Source: Oscillospiraceae bacterium
GTDB taxonomy: Bacteria > Bacillota > Clostridia > UMGS1883 > UMGS1540
Length of the DNA: 42,173 nucleotides
Assembly (NCBI GenBank): GCA_015068765.1
Contig: SVJY01000015.1
Location: forward strand, 1-42,173
Direction of reading: 5' to 3'
The position numbers and the translations under genes were made by a program. Of this stretch, positions 33,431-42,173 are shown piece by piece (within the stretch, counting starts at the first letter, position 1; each line of letters opens with the position of its first letter). Under the pieces are notes generated by a model. The model saw only the letters and a program-made list of their open reading frames with translations, had not been told where the DNA came from and made no database searches.

Positions 33431-33438
33431 GATGTAAT

Positions 33439-33771
33439 TTACACGAGCTCAATAATCGCCATCGGTGCAGCGTCACCGCGTCTTACACCGGCTTTAATAA
33501 TTCTGGTGTAGCCGCCGTTTCTTTCTGCATATTTCGGTGCGATTTCCGCAAACAGTTTATAGGAAACGTCCTTCTTTGTAACGTAGCTCATGACCTGCCG
33601 TCTTGCATGCAGTGTGTTCTGCTTGCCCAGCGTAATCATTTTTTCGACAAGGGGACGAATTTCCTTCGCACGTGTTTCCGTTGTCATCAGCTTACCGTTT
33701 TCCAGAAAAGCCGTTACCATGCCTCTCAGCATTGCCCGACGATGATCCGTCGGTCTTCCTAACTTTCTCAT
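33439..33771 (-). CDS. rplQ: Ribosomal protein L17
   Basis: Large-subunit protein of 110 residues, with the family start [20 protein letters not shown] and the end [25 protein letters not shown]. The start is ATG 33771 with AAGGAGAG upstream; an in-frame extension to 33792 covers that ribosome binding site and is rejected. It is the last gene of the alpha operon. Confidence 0.97.
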   Translation of the reverse strand: MRKLGRPTDHRRAMLRGMVTAFLENGKLMTTETRAKEIRPLVEKMITLGKQNTLHARRQVMSYVTKKDVSYKLFAEIAPKYAERNGGYTRIIKAGVRRGDAAPMAIIELV

Positions 33772-33824
33772 ACTGAAACTCTCCTTTCGCAAAACTCGGA
33801 TGCTTTCGCCGTTTGGTGGACCGC

Positions 33825-34775
33825 TTAGTCCTCAACCGGTGCCAGGGTGAGACCCAGGCTCAGCAGCTTGTTGATAACCTCTTCCAAAGACTTACGGCCG
33901 AGGTTTCTGACGTTCATCATATCCTCTTCCGTTTTCTGAATCAGGTCTTCTACATTATTGATACCAGCACGCTTCAAGCAATTATAAGAACGGACGGATA
34001 AATCCAGTTCCTCAATCGTCATTTCAAGCACTTTTTCCTTCTTCTTCTCTTCTTTTTCCACCATAATGGAAACATCATGCATACCATCTGCAAGATCGAT
34101 CAGAAGATTCAGATGCTCGTTGAAAATCTTGGCACCTAAGGAAACTGCCTCGTTTGGCGTAAGCGTTCCATTTGTCCAAATTTCAAGCGTAAGCTTATCG
34201 TAGTCCGTCACCTGTCCGACACGGGTGTTTTCTACTGTGAAATTCACCTTGGGTACAGGCGTGTAAATCGAGTCTACCGGGATAAGTCCAATCACCGGCT
34301 GACTGATTTGCTTATTGCGCTCGGCAGATACATAGCCTCTTCCCTTATTAATTGTGATTTCCATATACAGCTTTGCATCCTCGTTTAAGGTGGCAATATG
34401 CAGGTCAGGGTTGAATATTTCTACATTCGCATCCGCCTTAATATCGCCTGCGGTAATTTCGCAGGGACCCTTCACGTCGATGTAAACTGTTTCCGGACCA
34501 TCGGAATGCAGCTTCACAATCAGCTGCTTGATGTTCAGCACAATCTCTGTCACATCTTCCTTGACACCGGGAATGCTGGAAAATTCGTGCAACACGCCGT
34601 CTATTTTAATAGAGGTAACTGCCGCACCGGGTAAAGAGGACAGCATAATCCTACGCAGAGAGTTTCCGAGGGTTGTGCCGTACCCTCTCTCCAGCGGTTC
34701 CAAAACGTACTTGCCGTAATATTTGTCTTCCGCAGATCCGATACAGTCCACTCTCGGCTTCTCGATTTCTATCAT
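33825..34775 (-). CDS. rpoA: RNA polymerase alpha subunit
   Basis: The 316-residue alpha subunit. The N-terminal assembly domain has the signature [20 protein letters not shown]. After a charged linker ([10 protein letters not shown]), the C-terminal domain with its helix-hairpin-helix ([17 protein letters not shown], then [10 protein letters not shown]) binds UP-element DNA and activators. The ribosome binding site is GAAGGGGG. It stands between rpsD and rplQ as in nearly all Firmicutes. Confidence 0.98.
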   Translation of the reverse strand: MIEIEKPRVDCIGSAEDKYYGKYVLEPLERGYGTTLGNSLRRIMLSSLPGAAVTSIKIDGVLHEFSSIPGVKEDVTEIVLNIKQLIVKLHSDGPETVYIDVKGPCEITAGDIKADANVEIFNPDLHIATLNEDAKLYMEITINKGRGYVSAERNKQISQPVIGLIPVDSIYTPVPKVNFTVENTRVGQVTDYDKLTLEIWTNGTLTPNEAVSLGAKIFNEHLNLLIDLADGMHDVSIMVEKEEKKKEKVLEMTIEELDLSVRSYNCLKRAGINNVEDLIQKTEEDMMNVRNLGRKSLEEVINKLLSLGLTLAPVED

Positions 34776-34822
34776 AATATAGTACCCCCTTCTGAATTTG
34801 TTTTAAATTGCGAGGGCTACGC

Positions 34823-35416
34823 TTATTTCGAGTACAACTCGACGATAAGCGTTTCCTGGACTTCAAAGTCAATATCGTCACGCTTTGCAAGTGCAACAAC
34901 CTTACCGGTAGCATTTTCACGGTCCACTTCCAGCCACTTCGGGGTCACGCGACCTTCTGTCTTTTCCAGGATTGCTTTGATACCTGCCATGCCTCTGCTT
35001 TTCTCTGCAATAGAGATAACGTCACCTTCTTTTACGATGTAAGAAGGAATGTCAACACGCTTGCCGTTTACAAGAATGTGGCCATGATTTACCATCTGGC
35101 GGGACTCTCTTCTTGTGTTGGCAAAGCACAGTCTGAACACTACGTTGTCCAGTCTGGACTCTAAGAGGGTCAGCAGATTTTCACCGGTGATGCCGGGCAT
35201 TTTAACAGCAATTTCATAATACTTTCTGAACTGCTTTTCCAGCATACCGTAAATAAATTTAACCTTCTGCTTTTCTGTAAGCTGACGTCCGTATTCGCTC
35301 TGCTTTCTCTTCATGGGCTTGGGATTTCTGTTCGAGCTCTTATGGATGCCCATTACAGAAGGCTCAATGCCTAATGTTCTGCATCTTTTCAGAATAGGCT
35401 GCGTATTTCTTGCCAT
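34823..35416 (-). CDS. rpsD: Ribosomal protein S4
   Basis: Primary 16S rRNA-binding protein of 197 residues. The S4 RNA-binding domain (about residues 88-150) contains RLDNVVFRLCFANTRRESRQMVNHGHILVNGKRVDIPS. The N-terminal region has only one cysteine (KRCRTLG), so this is the zinc-free form. The ribosome binding site is AGGAGG. In many bacteria S4 represses the alpha operon; no leader structure was identified here. Confidence 0.98.
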   Translation of the reverse strand: MARNTQPILKRCRTLGIEPSVMGIHKSSNRNPKPMKRKQSEYGRQLTEKQKVKFIYGMLEKQFRKYYEIAVKMPGITGENLLTLLESRLDNVVFRLCFANTRRESRQMVNHGHILVNGKRVDIPSYIVKEGDVISIAEKSRGMAGIKAILEKTEGRVTPKWLEVDRENATGKVVALAKRDDIDFEVQETLIVELYSK

Positions 35417-35445
35417 TTGTTTCTCCTCCTATCTACAAATTTGAA

Positions 35446-35844
35446 TCAAACTCTTCTACGCTTAGGCGGACGGCATCCGTTATGGGGAATGGGAGTTACA
35501 TCTTTAATCATGCTAACTTCCAGCCCTGCCGCCTGCAGCGCACGAATAGCAGCCTCACGTCCCGCACCGGGACCCTTTACGTAAACTTCAACAGTCTTAA
35601 GACCATGCTCCATAGCAGCCTTTGCAGCGGTTTCTGCTGCTGTCTGTGCAGCAAAAGGCGTGCTCTTTCTGGAACCACGGAAGCCAAGACCGCCGGCACT
35701 TGCCCAAGACAGAGCGTTACCTGCTGTATCCGTAATCGTTACAATCGTATTGTTGAAACTGGAACGGATATGTGCGGCACCACGTTCGATATTTTTACGT
35801 TCACGCCGTTTTCTGGTCGTTCTCTTTACAGCTGTTTTCGCCAT
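35446..35844 (-). CDS. rpsK: Ribosomal protein S11
   Basis: Small-subunit platform protein, 132 residues. A basic N-terminus ([16 protein letters not shown]) is followed by the family core [20 protein letters not shown] and the end [27 protein letters not shown] is the ribosome binding site, 13 bases after the rpsM stop codon. Confidence 0.98.
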   Translation of the reverse strand: MAKTAVKRTTRKRRERKNIERGAAHIRSSFNNTIVTITDTAGNALSWASAGGLGFRGSRKSTPFAAQTAAETAAKAAMEHGLKTVEVYVKGPGAGREAAIRALQAAGLEVSMIKDVTPIPHNGCRPPKRRRV

Positions 35845-35857
35845 TTGACCTTACCTC

Positions 35858-36226
35858 CTACTTCTTCTTATTCGCGATTGTGCGCTTGGGTCCTTTGCGT
35901 GTACGCGCGTTTGTCTTTGTTCTCTGTCCGCGAACGGGCAGACCTTTTCTGTGTCTTGTTCCCCGATAGCATCCGATTTCTACCAAACGCTTAATATCAA
36001 GTGCAACGCTGCGGCGGAGGTCACCCTCAACCTTATAGTTCTTGTCTATAATGTCTCTGAGCTTAATAACCTCTTCTTCGGTCAGGTCTTTAACGCGTGT
36101 ATCAGGATTGATGCCTGTTTCTTCCAGGATTTTAACTGCACTTGTTCTGCCTATGCCGAAAATGTATGTGAGTCCAACCTCGACTCTCTTTTCTCTCGGC
36201 AAGTCAACACCAGCAATTCTGGCCAT
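35858..36226 (-). CDS. rpsM: Ribosomal protein S13
   Basis: Small-subunit head protein of 122 residues that contacts tRNA and the B1 bridge. It starts [21 protein letters not shown] and has the C-terminal [24 protein letters not shown] segment. The ribosome binding site is AGGAGGTG. It follows rpmJ in the usual infA-rpmJ-rpsM-rpsK order. Confidence 0.98.
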   Translation of the reverse strand: MARIAGVDLPREKRVEVGLTYIFGIGRTSAVKILEETGINPDTRVKDLTEEEVIKLRDIIDKNYKVEGDLRRSVALDIKRLVEIGCYRGTRHRKGLPVRGQRTKTNARTRKGPKRTIANKKK

Positions 36227-36244
36227 GCTTACACCTCCTATTTC

Positions 36245-36358
36245 TTAACCTTGTTTTTGCTTATGCTTCGGATTTTCGCAGATTACCATAATTTTGCCTT
36301 TTCTCTTGATAATCTTGCACTTTTCACAAATCTGTTTTACCGAGGGTCTGACTTTCAT
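36245..36358 (-). CDS. rpmJ: Ribosomal protein L36
   Basis: A 37-residue protein beginning [20 protein letters not shown] and ending NPKHKQKQG. The zinc ligands C11, C14, C27 and H32 are present, so this is the zinc-binding (C+) form. It is preceded by AGGAGGTAGC and placed between infA and rpsM. Confidence 0.97.
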   Translation of the reverse strand: MKVRPSVKQICEKCKIIKRKGKIMVICENPKHKQKQG

Positions 36359-36374
36359 ATCGCTACCTCCTCTA

Positions 36375-36593
36375 TTACTTTGCTCTCCAGATTATCCTAC
36401 CCTTTGTTAAATCGTAGGGGGATAATTCCACCGTCACCTTATCGCCGGGAAGAATTCTGATGAAATTCATCCGCAGCTTTCCCGATATGTGTGCGAGTAT
36501 TTGATGTCCGTTCTGTAGCTCCACCTGAAACATCGCGTTGGGTAGGGATTCTAAAACCGTACCCTCCATTTCCAGTACATCGTCCTTTGCCAA
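36375..36593 (-). CDS. infA: Translation initiation factor IF-1
   Basis: A 72-residue single OB-fold (S1-type) protein that binds the ribosomal A site during initiation. It shows the usual core [43 protein letters not shown]. The start is TTG 36593, 8 bases after AAGGAGG; no ATG is in range. Using TTG for such a conserved gene fits the start-codon habits of this genome. Confidence 0.97.
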   Translation of the reverse strand: MAKDDVLEMEGTVLESLPNAMFQVELQNGHQILAHISGKLRMNFIRILPGDKVTVELSPYDLTKGRIIWRAK

Positions 36594-36609
36594 GGTTGTT
36601 ACCTCCTTC

Positions 36610-36888
36610 TTAGCTCGACTGATTGTTCTCCTCGTGATATGCCGCTATCGCTCTTCTGATTTCAGCGTTAGTCGGCCTCTCACCGAGTGCAATTTTGTCC
36701 TGCAGGGCACTGGCAGTATAGCCAGTGTATTCTACATGCTTCAGCTTCTTTTTCTTCGGGACGTCGGCTTTACGCACTTTCCCGTCGGCCAGATAGCCGT
36801 ATATGCCCTCCAGACGCATAATCACAAACACTCCGCCTTTATCTCTGCCGGCAATAGAATACACTAAACTGCCCGCGTCAATATCCAA
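36610..36888 (-). CDS. KOW-domain RNA-binding protein (L14e-like)
   Basis: A 92-residue basic protein with an N-terminal KOW-type motif ([35 protein letters not shown], about residues 6-40) and a helical C-terminus. Clostridia commonly encode such a protein between map and infA. Its role is unknown, though ribosome or RNA binding is expected. The start is TTG 36888, with its AGGTGA ribosome binding site overlapping the stop codon of map. Confidence 0.9.
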   Translation of the reverse strand: MDIDAGSLVYSIAGRDKGGVFVIMRLEGIYGYLADGKVRKADVPKKKKLKHVEYTGYTASALQDKIALGERPTNAEIRRAIAAYHEENNQSS

Positions 36889-36894
36889 AACAAA

Positions 36895-37659
36895 TCACCT
36901 CTTGCGTTTTCTCGGGCTGATTGTTAATATCTCAGCCTCATTATCGGTTATGGCCACAGTGTTTTCGTAATGTGCGGCAAGGGAGCCGTCACATGTTTGA
37001 ATTGTCCAGCCGTCATCCATGACCTCTACCCTATGGGAACCGGCACATATCATGGGTTCGATGGCCAGTGTCATACCTTTACGCAATCGGACGCCGCGAC
37101 CGGCTGTTCCGAAGTTCGGAACGTCCGGATCCTCATGCAGTGCCCGGCCGACACCGTGCCCCACAAGCTCCCGTACGATACCGTAATTCTCTGCCTCTGC
37201 AACGCTTTGAACGGCGGCGGAAATATCGCCTATGCGATTTCCGTCTAATGCTTTGCTGAGCCCTGCAAAGAAGCACGCCTCGGCCGTATCAATCAGCTTT
37301 TGTGCCTGTGCACTGATTTTACCGACCGGGAAGGTACGGGCAGCATCGCTGTAGTATCCGTCAAGACAAATACCTACATCGATGCTGATGATATCGCCCT
37401 CGTATAGCACCCTGTTCCCGGGTATGCCGTGTACGACGACAGAATTCACAGAAGTACAAATGGATTTGGGAAATCCTCTGTAGTTTTTAAAGGCAGCCCG
37501 TCCACCGTTCTTGTTGATATAGCGTTCCGCCATTTCATCAAGCTCCAGCGTGGATATTCCAGGCACAATCTGCTTTTCCAGATACGTAAGAAGTGCATCT
37601 GTTAAGCGGCCGCTTTGACGCATAGCGTCAATCTCATGACTGTCCTTCACCCAAATCAT
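36895..37659 (-). CDS. map: Methionine aminopeptidase, type I
   Basis: Removes the N-terminal methionine from nascent proteins. The 254-residue enzyme has all five metal ligands (D94, D105, H168, E201, E232) and H77. There is no N-terminal zinc-finger extension. The start codon overlaps the adk stop codon (TAATG), so the two are translationally coupled. Confidence 0.97.
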   Translation of the reverse strand: MIWVKDSHEIDAMRQSGRLTDALLTYLEKQIVPGISTLELDEMAERYINKNGGRAAFKNYRGFPKSICTSVNSVVVHGIPGNRVLYEGDIISIDVGICLDGYYSDAARTFPVGKISAQAQKLIDTAEACFFAGLSKALDGNRIGDISAAVQSVAEAENYGIVRELVGHGVGRALHEDPDVPNFGTAGRGVRLRKGMTLAIEPMICAGSHRVEVMDDGWTIQTCDGSLAAHYENTVAITDNEAEILTISPRKRKR

Positions 37660-38294
37660 TATTTCACCTCAAGTGCTGTCTGAATTGCCGCTGTCGTATC
37701 CTCTACGCTGCCTTCGCTTAAAATGTTGATAAGCTTGCCGGACTTTTCGTAGTATGCGATAAGCGGTTCTGTCTGTTCGTGGTAAACTTCGAGACGCTTC
37801 AGAATGGTTTCTTTTGCATCGTCCGGACGGATAACCAGTGCATCACCGCAGGTGTTGCAGATGCCTTCCGTCTTCGGCGGATTGAAGGTCACATGATAGG
37901 TTGCACCGCATTTACCACAAACCCGTCGACCGCCCAGGCGATTTAAAATTGCATCGTCGCCTACCGAAATGTTCAAAACAATATAGTCACCCAAATCCAT
38001 TTCGTCCAGTGCCTGTGCCTGGGGAATGGTTCTCGGGATACCGTCTAAAATAAAGCCGTTATTGCAATCCGGTTTTGCCAATCTGCTTTCCACGATTGCC
38101 ATAATAATTTCATCCGGTACAAGTCTTCCTTCATCAATATACTGTTTTGTTTTCTGTCCAAGCGGTGTTCCTTCACGCACCTCTGCACGGATCATATTCC
38201 CTGTAGAAATAGTGGGGATTCCATACCGCTCGGCAAGAATTTCCGCCTGTGTGCCTTTACCGGCCCCCGGCGGACCTAATAAAATAATTTTCAT
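37659..38294 (-). CDS. adk: Adenylate kinase
   Basis: Catalyses ATP + AMP = 2 ADP. The 211-residue enzyme has the P-loop GPPGAGKGT (residues 7-15), the DGIPRT motif (84-89), and a long LID domain with a structural zinc site (C126, C129, C146, C149) typical of Gram-positives. The start is ATG 38294, 8 bases after AGGAAG; the in-frame GTG at 38303 is too close to that site. Confidence 0.97.
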   Translation of the reverse strand: MKIILLGPPGAGKGTQAEILAERYGIPTISTGNMIRAEVREGTPLGQKTKQYIDEGRLVPDEIIMAIVESRLAKPDCNNGFILDGIPRTIPQAQALDEMDLGDYIVLNISVGDDAILNRLGGRRVCGKCGATYHVTFNPPKTEGICNTCGDALVIRPDDAKETILKRLEVYHEQTEPLIAYYEKSGKLINILSEGSVEDTTAAIQTALEVK

Positions 38295-38312
38295 TGTATT
38301 CACTTCCTAAAC

Positions 38313-39599
38313 TTACTCTAAAAAGCCCTTATAGTGACGCATCAGCATCTGGGATTCCATCTGCTTTACCGTTTCCAGTGCAACACCAACAACAATCAGG
38401 ATCGATGTGCCGCCGATGCTGATAGAGGAAAGACGGGTGTCAATCCTTGCAAGCAGAATAGGCAAAATAGCAATAAAGCCAAGGAAAAATGCTCCAACGA
38501 GTGTAATACGGGAAAGAACCTTCTGAATGAAGTCGCTGGTCGGCTTGCCGGGACGAATGCCGGGAATAAAGCCACCGTTTTTCTTCATGTTATTCGCCAC
38601 TTCGATGGGGCTGAAGGTAATTGCCGTATAGAAGTACGTAAAGGCAACAATCAATACAAAGTAAATAACTGCGTACCAGGCATTAGACTGATTGAAGAAT
38701 CTCAAAACCCAGCCTGCAAACCCGGTTGTTGCATTCGGGCTTATCAGAGACACGACCGTGCTCGGGAAAGCCAGAAGGCTCATTGCAAAGATAATCGGAA
38801 TAACGCCAGCCATTGTTACCTTGATCGGAATATGCGTGCTCTGACCGCCGTACATCTTTCTGCCAACAACTCTCTTTGCATACTGAACAGGGATTCTGCG
38901 TTCACCATTGTTAAAGAGAATAACAAGTGCGATAACCAGTACTGCAAAAACCAGAATCAGTGCGATTGCAAGATAATTATTGGAACCGCCGCCGACAAAT
39001 GTATGCCAAACGGATCTTGCCATGCCGGGGATTCCTGCGATGATACCGGCAAAGATAATCATGGAGATACCGTTTCCGATACCCTTTTCCGTGATTTCTT
39101 CCCCCAGCCACATCAGGAATGCCGTACCGGCTGTGAAGCTCAGAACGATTACAAAGAATGTAAGTGGTCCGGGATTCGATACCGCATTTGCACTGTTGAG
39201 ACCGATATACAGACCTGCGGCCTGTACAAAGCCCAGTACAACTGTCAGATATCTTGTGATTTTGCTGATCTTCTTTCTACCCTCTTCCCCTTCCTTACTC
39301 AGTCTTTCCAGTGCCGGAATGGCAACGGAGAGAAGCTGCATAATAATGGAAGAGTTAATGTAGGGCGAAATACCCATCGCAAAAATCGTTGCCTGACTGA
39401 ACGCACCGCCGGAGAACATATCCATAATATTAAAGATTGTGTTCCCGCCTTCTTTAACCCAACTACCAAGTACGGCACTGTCCAGCCACGGAACTGTAAT
39501 TACAGAACCAAAGCGAAATATAACCAGAAGCAATAACGTGTAAAGTATTTTCTTGCGGAGCTCAGGAACTGCCCAAGCATTCTTCAGAATCTTAAACAC
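38313..39599 (-). CDS. secY: SecY preprotein translocase subunit
   Basis: Channel-forming subunit of the Sec translocase, 428 residues with ten membrane helices. Family blocks include GVIPIIFAMSLLAFP, GISPYINSSIIMQLL and the C-terminal GTSILIVVGVALETVKQMESQMLMRHYKGF. The start is GTG 39599, adjacent to the rplO stop codon and behind GAGGTGA. The long plus-strand frame opposite it is a shadow. Confidence 0.98.
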   Translation of the reverse strand: MFKILKNAWAVPELRKKILYTLLLLVIFRFGSVITVPWLDSAVLGSWVKEGGNTIFNIMDMFSGGAFSQATIFAMGISPYINSSIIMQLLSVAIPALERLSKEGEEGRKKISKITRYLTVVLGFVQAAGLYIGLNSANAVSNPGPLTFFVIVLSFTAGTAFLMWLGEEITEKGIGNGISMIIFAGIIAGIPGMARSVWHTFVGGGSNNYLAIALILVFAVLVIALVILFNNGERRIPVQYAKRVVGRKMYGGQSTHIPIKVTMAGVIPIIFAMSLLAFPSTVVSLISPNATTGFAGWVLRFFNQSNAWYAVIYFVLIVAFTYFYTAITFSPIEVANNMKKNGGFIPGIRPGKPTSDFIQKVLSRITLVGAFFLGFIAILPILLARIDTRLSSISIGGTSILIVVGVALETVKQMESQMLMRHYKGFLE

Positions 39600-40040
39600 T
39601 TAAATCACCTCTGCCTTTCCGCCTGCTGCCACAATTTTTTCTGCAGCAGTCTTGGAGAACCGAGCGGCTTTCACCGTCAGCTTCTTTGTCAGTTCTCCAC
39701 GGCCCAGGATGACAACACCATCCTTAGCCTTGCTGATAATATTCTTTTCGCACAGTGCCTGGGCCGTTACCTCGGCACCGTCTTCAAATTTGTTTAATTC
39801 AGCAACATTTATCGAAACATACTGCTTTGCAAATATGTTTGTAAAGCCTCTTTTCGGCAAACGTCTATAGAGAGGCATCTGACCGCCTTCAAAACCGGGA
39901 CGAACACCGCCGCCGCTTCTGGCATTCTGGCCCTTGTGACCTCTGCCTGCCGTTTTACCGTTACCTGTTCCAGCACCTCTGCCCTTACGCTTACCTTCCG
40001 TTTTGCTTCCCGGTGCAGGACTTAACTCGTACAGCTTCAT
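39600..40040 (-). CDS. rplO: Ribosomal protein L15
   Basis: A 146-residue large-subunit protein. It has the glycine- and basic-rich N-terminus ([22 protein letters not shown]) and the family C-terminal segment [18 protein letters not shown]. It precedes secY without a gap, as in most spc operons. The ribosome binding site is AGGAGGTG. Confidence 0.98.
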   Translation of the reverse strand: MKLYELSPAPGSKTEGKRKGRGAGTGNGKTAGRGHKGQNARSGGGVRPGFEGGQMPLYRRLPKRGFTNIFAKQYVSINVAELNKFEDGAEVTAQALCEKNIISKAKDGVVILGRGELTKKLTVKAARFSKTAAEKIVAAGGKAEVI

Positions 40041-40060
40041 TTTACTACACCTCCTTCTGC

Positions 40061-40240
40061 TTATACTTCCTCTACCGCCAATAAGTGTGATACCTTATTG
40101 ATCATTCCTCGAATCTGAGGCGTATCCGCATGTTCTTTCACATCACGAATTTTTTTAAGTCCGAGTGCTTCTACTGTTGCAATCTGATCTTTCTTGCAGC
40201 CGATAACACTCTTCTTCAGGGTAACCTTGAGTTTAGCCAA
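40061..40240 (-). CDS. rpmD: Ribosomal protein L30
   Basis: A 59-residue protein ([18 protein letters not shown], ending [14 protein letters not shown]). The only fitting start is TTG at 40240, behind AAAGGAGGGTCTCAA. It lies between rpsE and rplO, its standard position. Confidence 0.95.
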   Translation of the reverse strand: MAKLKVTLKKSVIGCKKDQIATVEALGLKKIRDVKEHADTPQIRGMINKVSHLLAVEEV

Positions 40241-40257
40241 TTGAGACCCTCCTTTAC

Positions 40258-40755
40258 TTACAGTTCTTCCACTGTCTTGCCACGAAGACGTGCCACGTCA
40301 GCAGCATTTTTCAAATTACCAAGTCCCGCAATTGTTGCATCAACAACGTTCTTTGCGTTGTTGCTGCGAAGGGATTTTGTACGTACGTTTCTGATGCCCG
40401 CAAGCTCCATAACTGCACGAACAGCACCACCTGCGATAACGCCGGTACCTTCTGCAGCAGGCTTAATCAAAACGCGGCCTGCACCAAATTCGCCGATGAT
40501 TTCATGCGGAACCGTACCGTCTACAAGCGGAACAGTAATCATGTTCTTCTTTGCGTCTTCAATACCCTTGCGGATTGCATCCGGGATTTCAGCTGCCTTA
40601 CCGAGACCGCTGCCAACACGACCGTTTTCGTCGCCGACAACTACCAAAGCTGTGAAGCGGAAGTTTCTACCACCCTTAACAACCTTTGCAACACGGTTGA
40701 GGCAAACTACTTTCTCTTTAATCTCTACTTCTGTGGGATCGATTCTGTCTGCCAT
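40258..40755 (-). CDS. rpsE: Ribosomal protein S5
   Basis: A 165-residue small-subunit protein near the mRNA entry site. It has the double-stranded RNA-binding-like N-terminal domain ([24 protein letters not shown]) and the C-terminal domain ([22 protein letters not shown]). The ribosome binding site is AAGGAGGGAC. This protein carries known spectinomycin-resistance positions near VVKGGR, and nothing unusual is seen there. Confidence 0.98.
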   Translation of the reverse strand: MADRIDPTEVEIKEKVVCLNRVAKVVKGGRNFRFTALVVVGDENGRVGSGLGKAAEIPDAIRKGIEDAKKNMITVPLVDGTVPHEIIGEFGAGRVLIKPAAEGTGVIAGGAVRAVMELAGIRNVRTKSLRSNNAKNVVDATIAGLGNLKNAADVARLRGKTVEEL

Positions 40756-40769
40756 AATGTCCCTCCTTC

Positions 40770-41129
40770 TTAAAATTCCAGACCGCCTTCGCGAGCACCC
40801 TCTGCCAGTGCTGCGACACGTCCATGGTAAATATAACCGCCGCGGTCGAATACAACCGTCTTAATACCCTTATCCAGTGCTGCCTTTGCAACGAGTTTTC
40901 CAACTTCGCGTGCAGCATCGGCATTACCGCCGTAGCCCTGGAATTCCTTGTCCAAGGAAGAGGCAGCGGCCAGTGTTACACCCTTTTCATCATCGATGAT
41001 CTGAGCGTAAATATGATTTGAGCTGCGAAAAACGTTTAAACGCGGACGTTCTGCTGTGCCAACGATATTGCGGCGCATACGACCGTGGCGTTTGATTCTC
41101 GCCTTATTGCTGGATGCTTTGTTTATCAT
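40770..41129 (-). CDS. rplR: Ribosomal protein L18
   Basis: A 119-residue 5S rRNA-binding protein. It has the family core [20 protein letters not shown] and the C-terminal [26 protein letters not shown]. The ribosome binding site is AGAGGAG. It follows rplF by 17 bases. Confidence 0.98.
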   Translation of the reverse strand: MINKASSNKARIKRHGRMRRNIVGTAERPRLNVFRSSNHIYAQIIDDEKGVTLAAASSLDKEFQGYGGNADAAREVGKLVAKAALDKGIKTVVFDRGGYIYHGRVAALAEGAREGGLEF

Positions 41130-41146
41130 CTCTTACTGCTCCTCTC

Positions 41147-41695
41147 TTAACCCTTGGCTTTACCGGCCTTACCCTCCTTGCGGCGGATATGTTCGGTTGC
41201 ATACTTAATGCCCTTGCCCTTATAGGGTTCCGGCAATCTCTTCTCACGGATGTTTGCCGCGACATGACCTACGAGCTGCTTGTCAGCACCGCGAACAATA
41301 ATCTTGTTCGGTGCGGGTACCTCGATTTCAATGCCTGCGACCTCGTCCATCTCAACCGGGTGAGAATAACCCAGGTTCAGAACGAGTTTCTTGCCCTGCA
41401 TCTGTGCTCTGTAACCTACGCCGTTGATTTCCAGTTCCTTCTGGAAGCCTTCTGTGACGCCTGTTACCATGTTTGCAAGAAGCGAACGTGTGAGGCCGTG
41501 CAGTGCTTTATGTTTCTTTTGCTCCGAGGGACGGATAATGTTAATCTCGCCTGCGTTCATCTCGATTTTCATTTCGGGATGCAGCTGCTGCGAAAGCGTA
41601 CCCTTCGGGCCCTTTACCGTAACAGCATTGTTTTCGCCAATTTTTACATCAACGCCTGCCGGTACAGTAATAGGCATTCTTCCTATTCTTGACAT
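41147..41695 (-). CDS. rplF: Ribosomal protein L6
   Basis: A 182-residue protein with two homologous domains. It starts [20 protein letters not shown] and ends with the signature [31 protein letters not shown] precedes the ATG. Confidence 0.98.
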   Translation of the reverse strand: MSRIGRMPITVPAGVDVKIGENNAVTVKGPKGTLSQQLHPEMKIEMNAGEINIIRPSEQKKHKALHGLTRSLLANMVTGVTEGFQKELEINGVGYRAQMQGKKLVLNLGYSHPVEMDEVAGIEIEVPAPNKIIVRGADKQLVGHVAANIREKRLPEPYKGKGIKYATEHIRRKEGKAGKAKG

Positions 41696-41721
41696 TGCGT
41701 CTCACCACCATTTCTTAAAAA

Positions 41722-42120
41722 TTACCAAATAAATGCCAGAACTTCGCCGCCAATATGCATTGCGCGTGCCTTCTTATCGGTCATAACACCCTTAGAAGTG
41801 GAAACAATCGCAATACCGAGTCCCTTCAGAACACGGGGAATCTCGTCATGTCCTGCATAAACACGCAGACCGGGTTTGGAAATTCTGATAAGTCCCGACA
41901 GGACGCGCTCCTTATTTGCACCGTATTTCAATGCGATGCGGATAATGCCCTGCTTTTCATCATCTATAATCTGATATCCTTTGATATACCCTTCTTCGTT
42001 CAGAATAGCTGCAATCGCTTTCTTCATATTGGAAGCAGGGATATCGACAGTTTCATGCCGTGCGGAATTTGCATTTCTGATACGTGTCAGCATATCAGCA
42101 ATGGGATCTGTCAACTGCAT
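41722..42120 (-). CDS. rpsH: Ribosomal protein S8
   Basis: A 132-residue primary 16S rRNA-binding protein. It starts [20 protein letters not shown] and has the C-terminal [31 protein letters not shown]. The ribosome binding site is AAGGAGGTAG. S8 represses the spc operon in E. coli; no such site could be examined here. Confidence 0.98.
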   Translation of the reverse strand: MQLTDPIADMLTRIRNANSARHETVDIPASNMKKAIAAILNEEGYIKGYQIIDDEKQGIIRIALKYGANKERVLSGLIRISKPGLRVYAGHDEIPRVLKGLGIAIVSTSKGVMTDKKARAMHIGGEVLAFIW

Positions 42121-42149
42121 GGTACTACCTCCTTTTCCGTAGCTTTAAA

Positions 42150-42173
42150 TTACCAACTTGCCTTTTTTACACC
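42150..42173 (-). CDS. rpsN: Ribosomal protein S14, last seven codons
   Basis: The minus-strand frame entering the window encodes GVKKASW and a TAA stop. GVKKASW is the typical C-terminus of the short, zinc-binding S14 (type Z), and rpsN precedes rpsH in the spc operon. Only the tail is visible, so the zinc ligands cannot be checked. Confidence 0.85.
   Translation of the reverse strand, partial: GVKKASW

Noticed and set aside
38334-39536. 400-codon plus-strand reading frame
   Set aside because: Exactly opposite secY, with biased composition and no family features; a shadow of secY codons.
1-42173. Mobile elements, CRISPR arrays, tRNA or rRNA genes
   Set aside because: I saw no transposase or integrase, no direct-repeat array, and no cloverleaf or rRNA segment by eye; tRNAscan and Infernal searches would settle it.

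Overview
The window reads as ordinary chromosomal DNA of an endospore-forming, anaerobic Gram-positive bacterium of the class Clostridia. The evidence is spoIIE, recO/era/yqzL synteny, GlpP antitermination, MecA, a YerC-type regulator, a homodimeric-type pyruvate:ferredoxin oxidoreductase, SLH-domain surface proteins, and a Firmicutes-type spc/alpha ribosomal operon. Strong AGGAGG-like ribosome binding sites are almost universal, and TTG or GTG starts are common (era, spoIIE, infA, rpmD, the KOW gene, secY). A gut member of the Oscillospirales is my guess, but that is inference. No tRNA, rRNA, CRISPR array, insertion sequence or prophage was seen.

Layout. (1) 2-7541, plus strand: 3' end of rodA, era, yqzL, recO, a MurJ/SpoVB-type flippase, mazG, then spoIIE behind its own promoter, and a small membrane protein. 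The mazG/flippase/spoIIE neighbourhood resembles the B. subtilis yabM-yabN-...-spoIIE region. (2) 7546-14619, minus strand: an AraC regulator and two cell-surface genes. The larger surface gene (8535-13179) carries two lesions: an in-frame amber codon at 11532-11534 and a one-base frameshift inside its signal peptide. Otherwise it would encode one protein of about 1,547 residues with beta-helix, InlB-type and three SLH domains. (3) 14699-18384, minus strand: a glycerol-3-phosphate operon (glpA-like, glpB-like, DUF1667, glpP). Its leader holds a consensus sigma-A promoter and a 17-bp terminator hairpin, the expected target of the GlpP protein encoded by the last gene.

(4) 18541-24050, plus strand: a tightly overlapping six-gene cassette. 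It encodes a U32-like TIM-barrel protein, three divergent paralogues of QueG-type double-[4Fe-4S] reductases, a small cupin-like protein, and a Gfo/Idh/MocA protein that lacks the EKP lysine and resembles the NAD-dependent GH109 glycosidases. I recognise no described pathway with this composition, and it is the best candidate for a new system in the window. (5) 24211-27872, minus strand: nifJ with its own promoter and tandem terminators. (6) 28012-33369, plus strand: nfo with an overlapping GntR regulator, a self-cleaving LexA-like repressor with a consensus promoter, mecA, a yerC-like regulator, a DUF5662 protein and a serine beta-lactamase-like hydrolase.

(7) 33393-42173, minus strand: the distal spc and alpha operons in the order rpsN (partial), rpsH, rplF, rplR, rpsE, rpmD, rplO, secY, adk, map, KOW protein, infA, rpmJ, rpsM, rpsK, rpsD, rpoA, rplQ. 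It ends at a bidirectional terminator shared with the convergent hydrolase gene.
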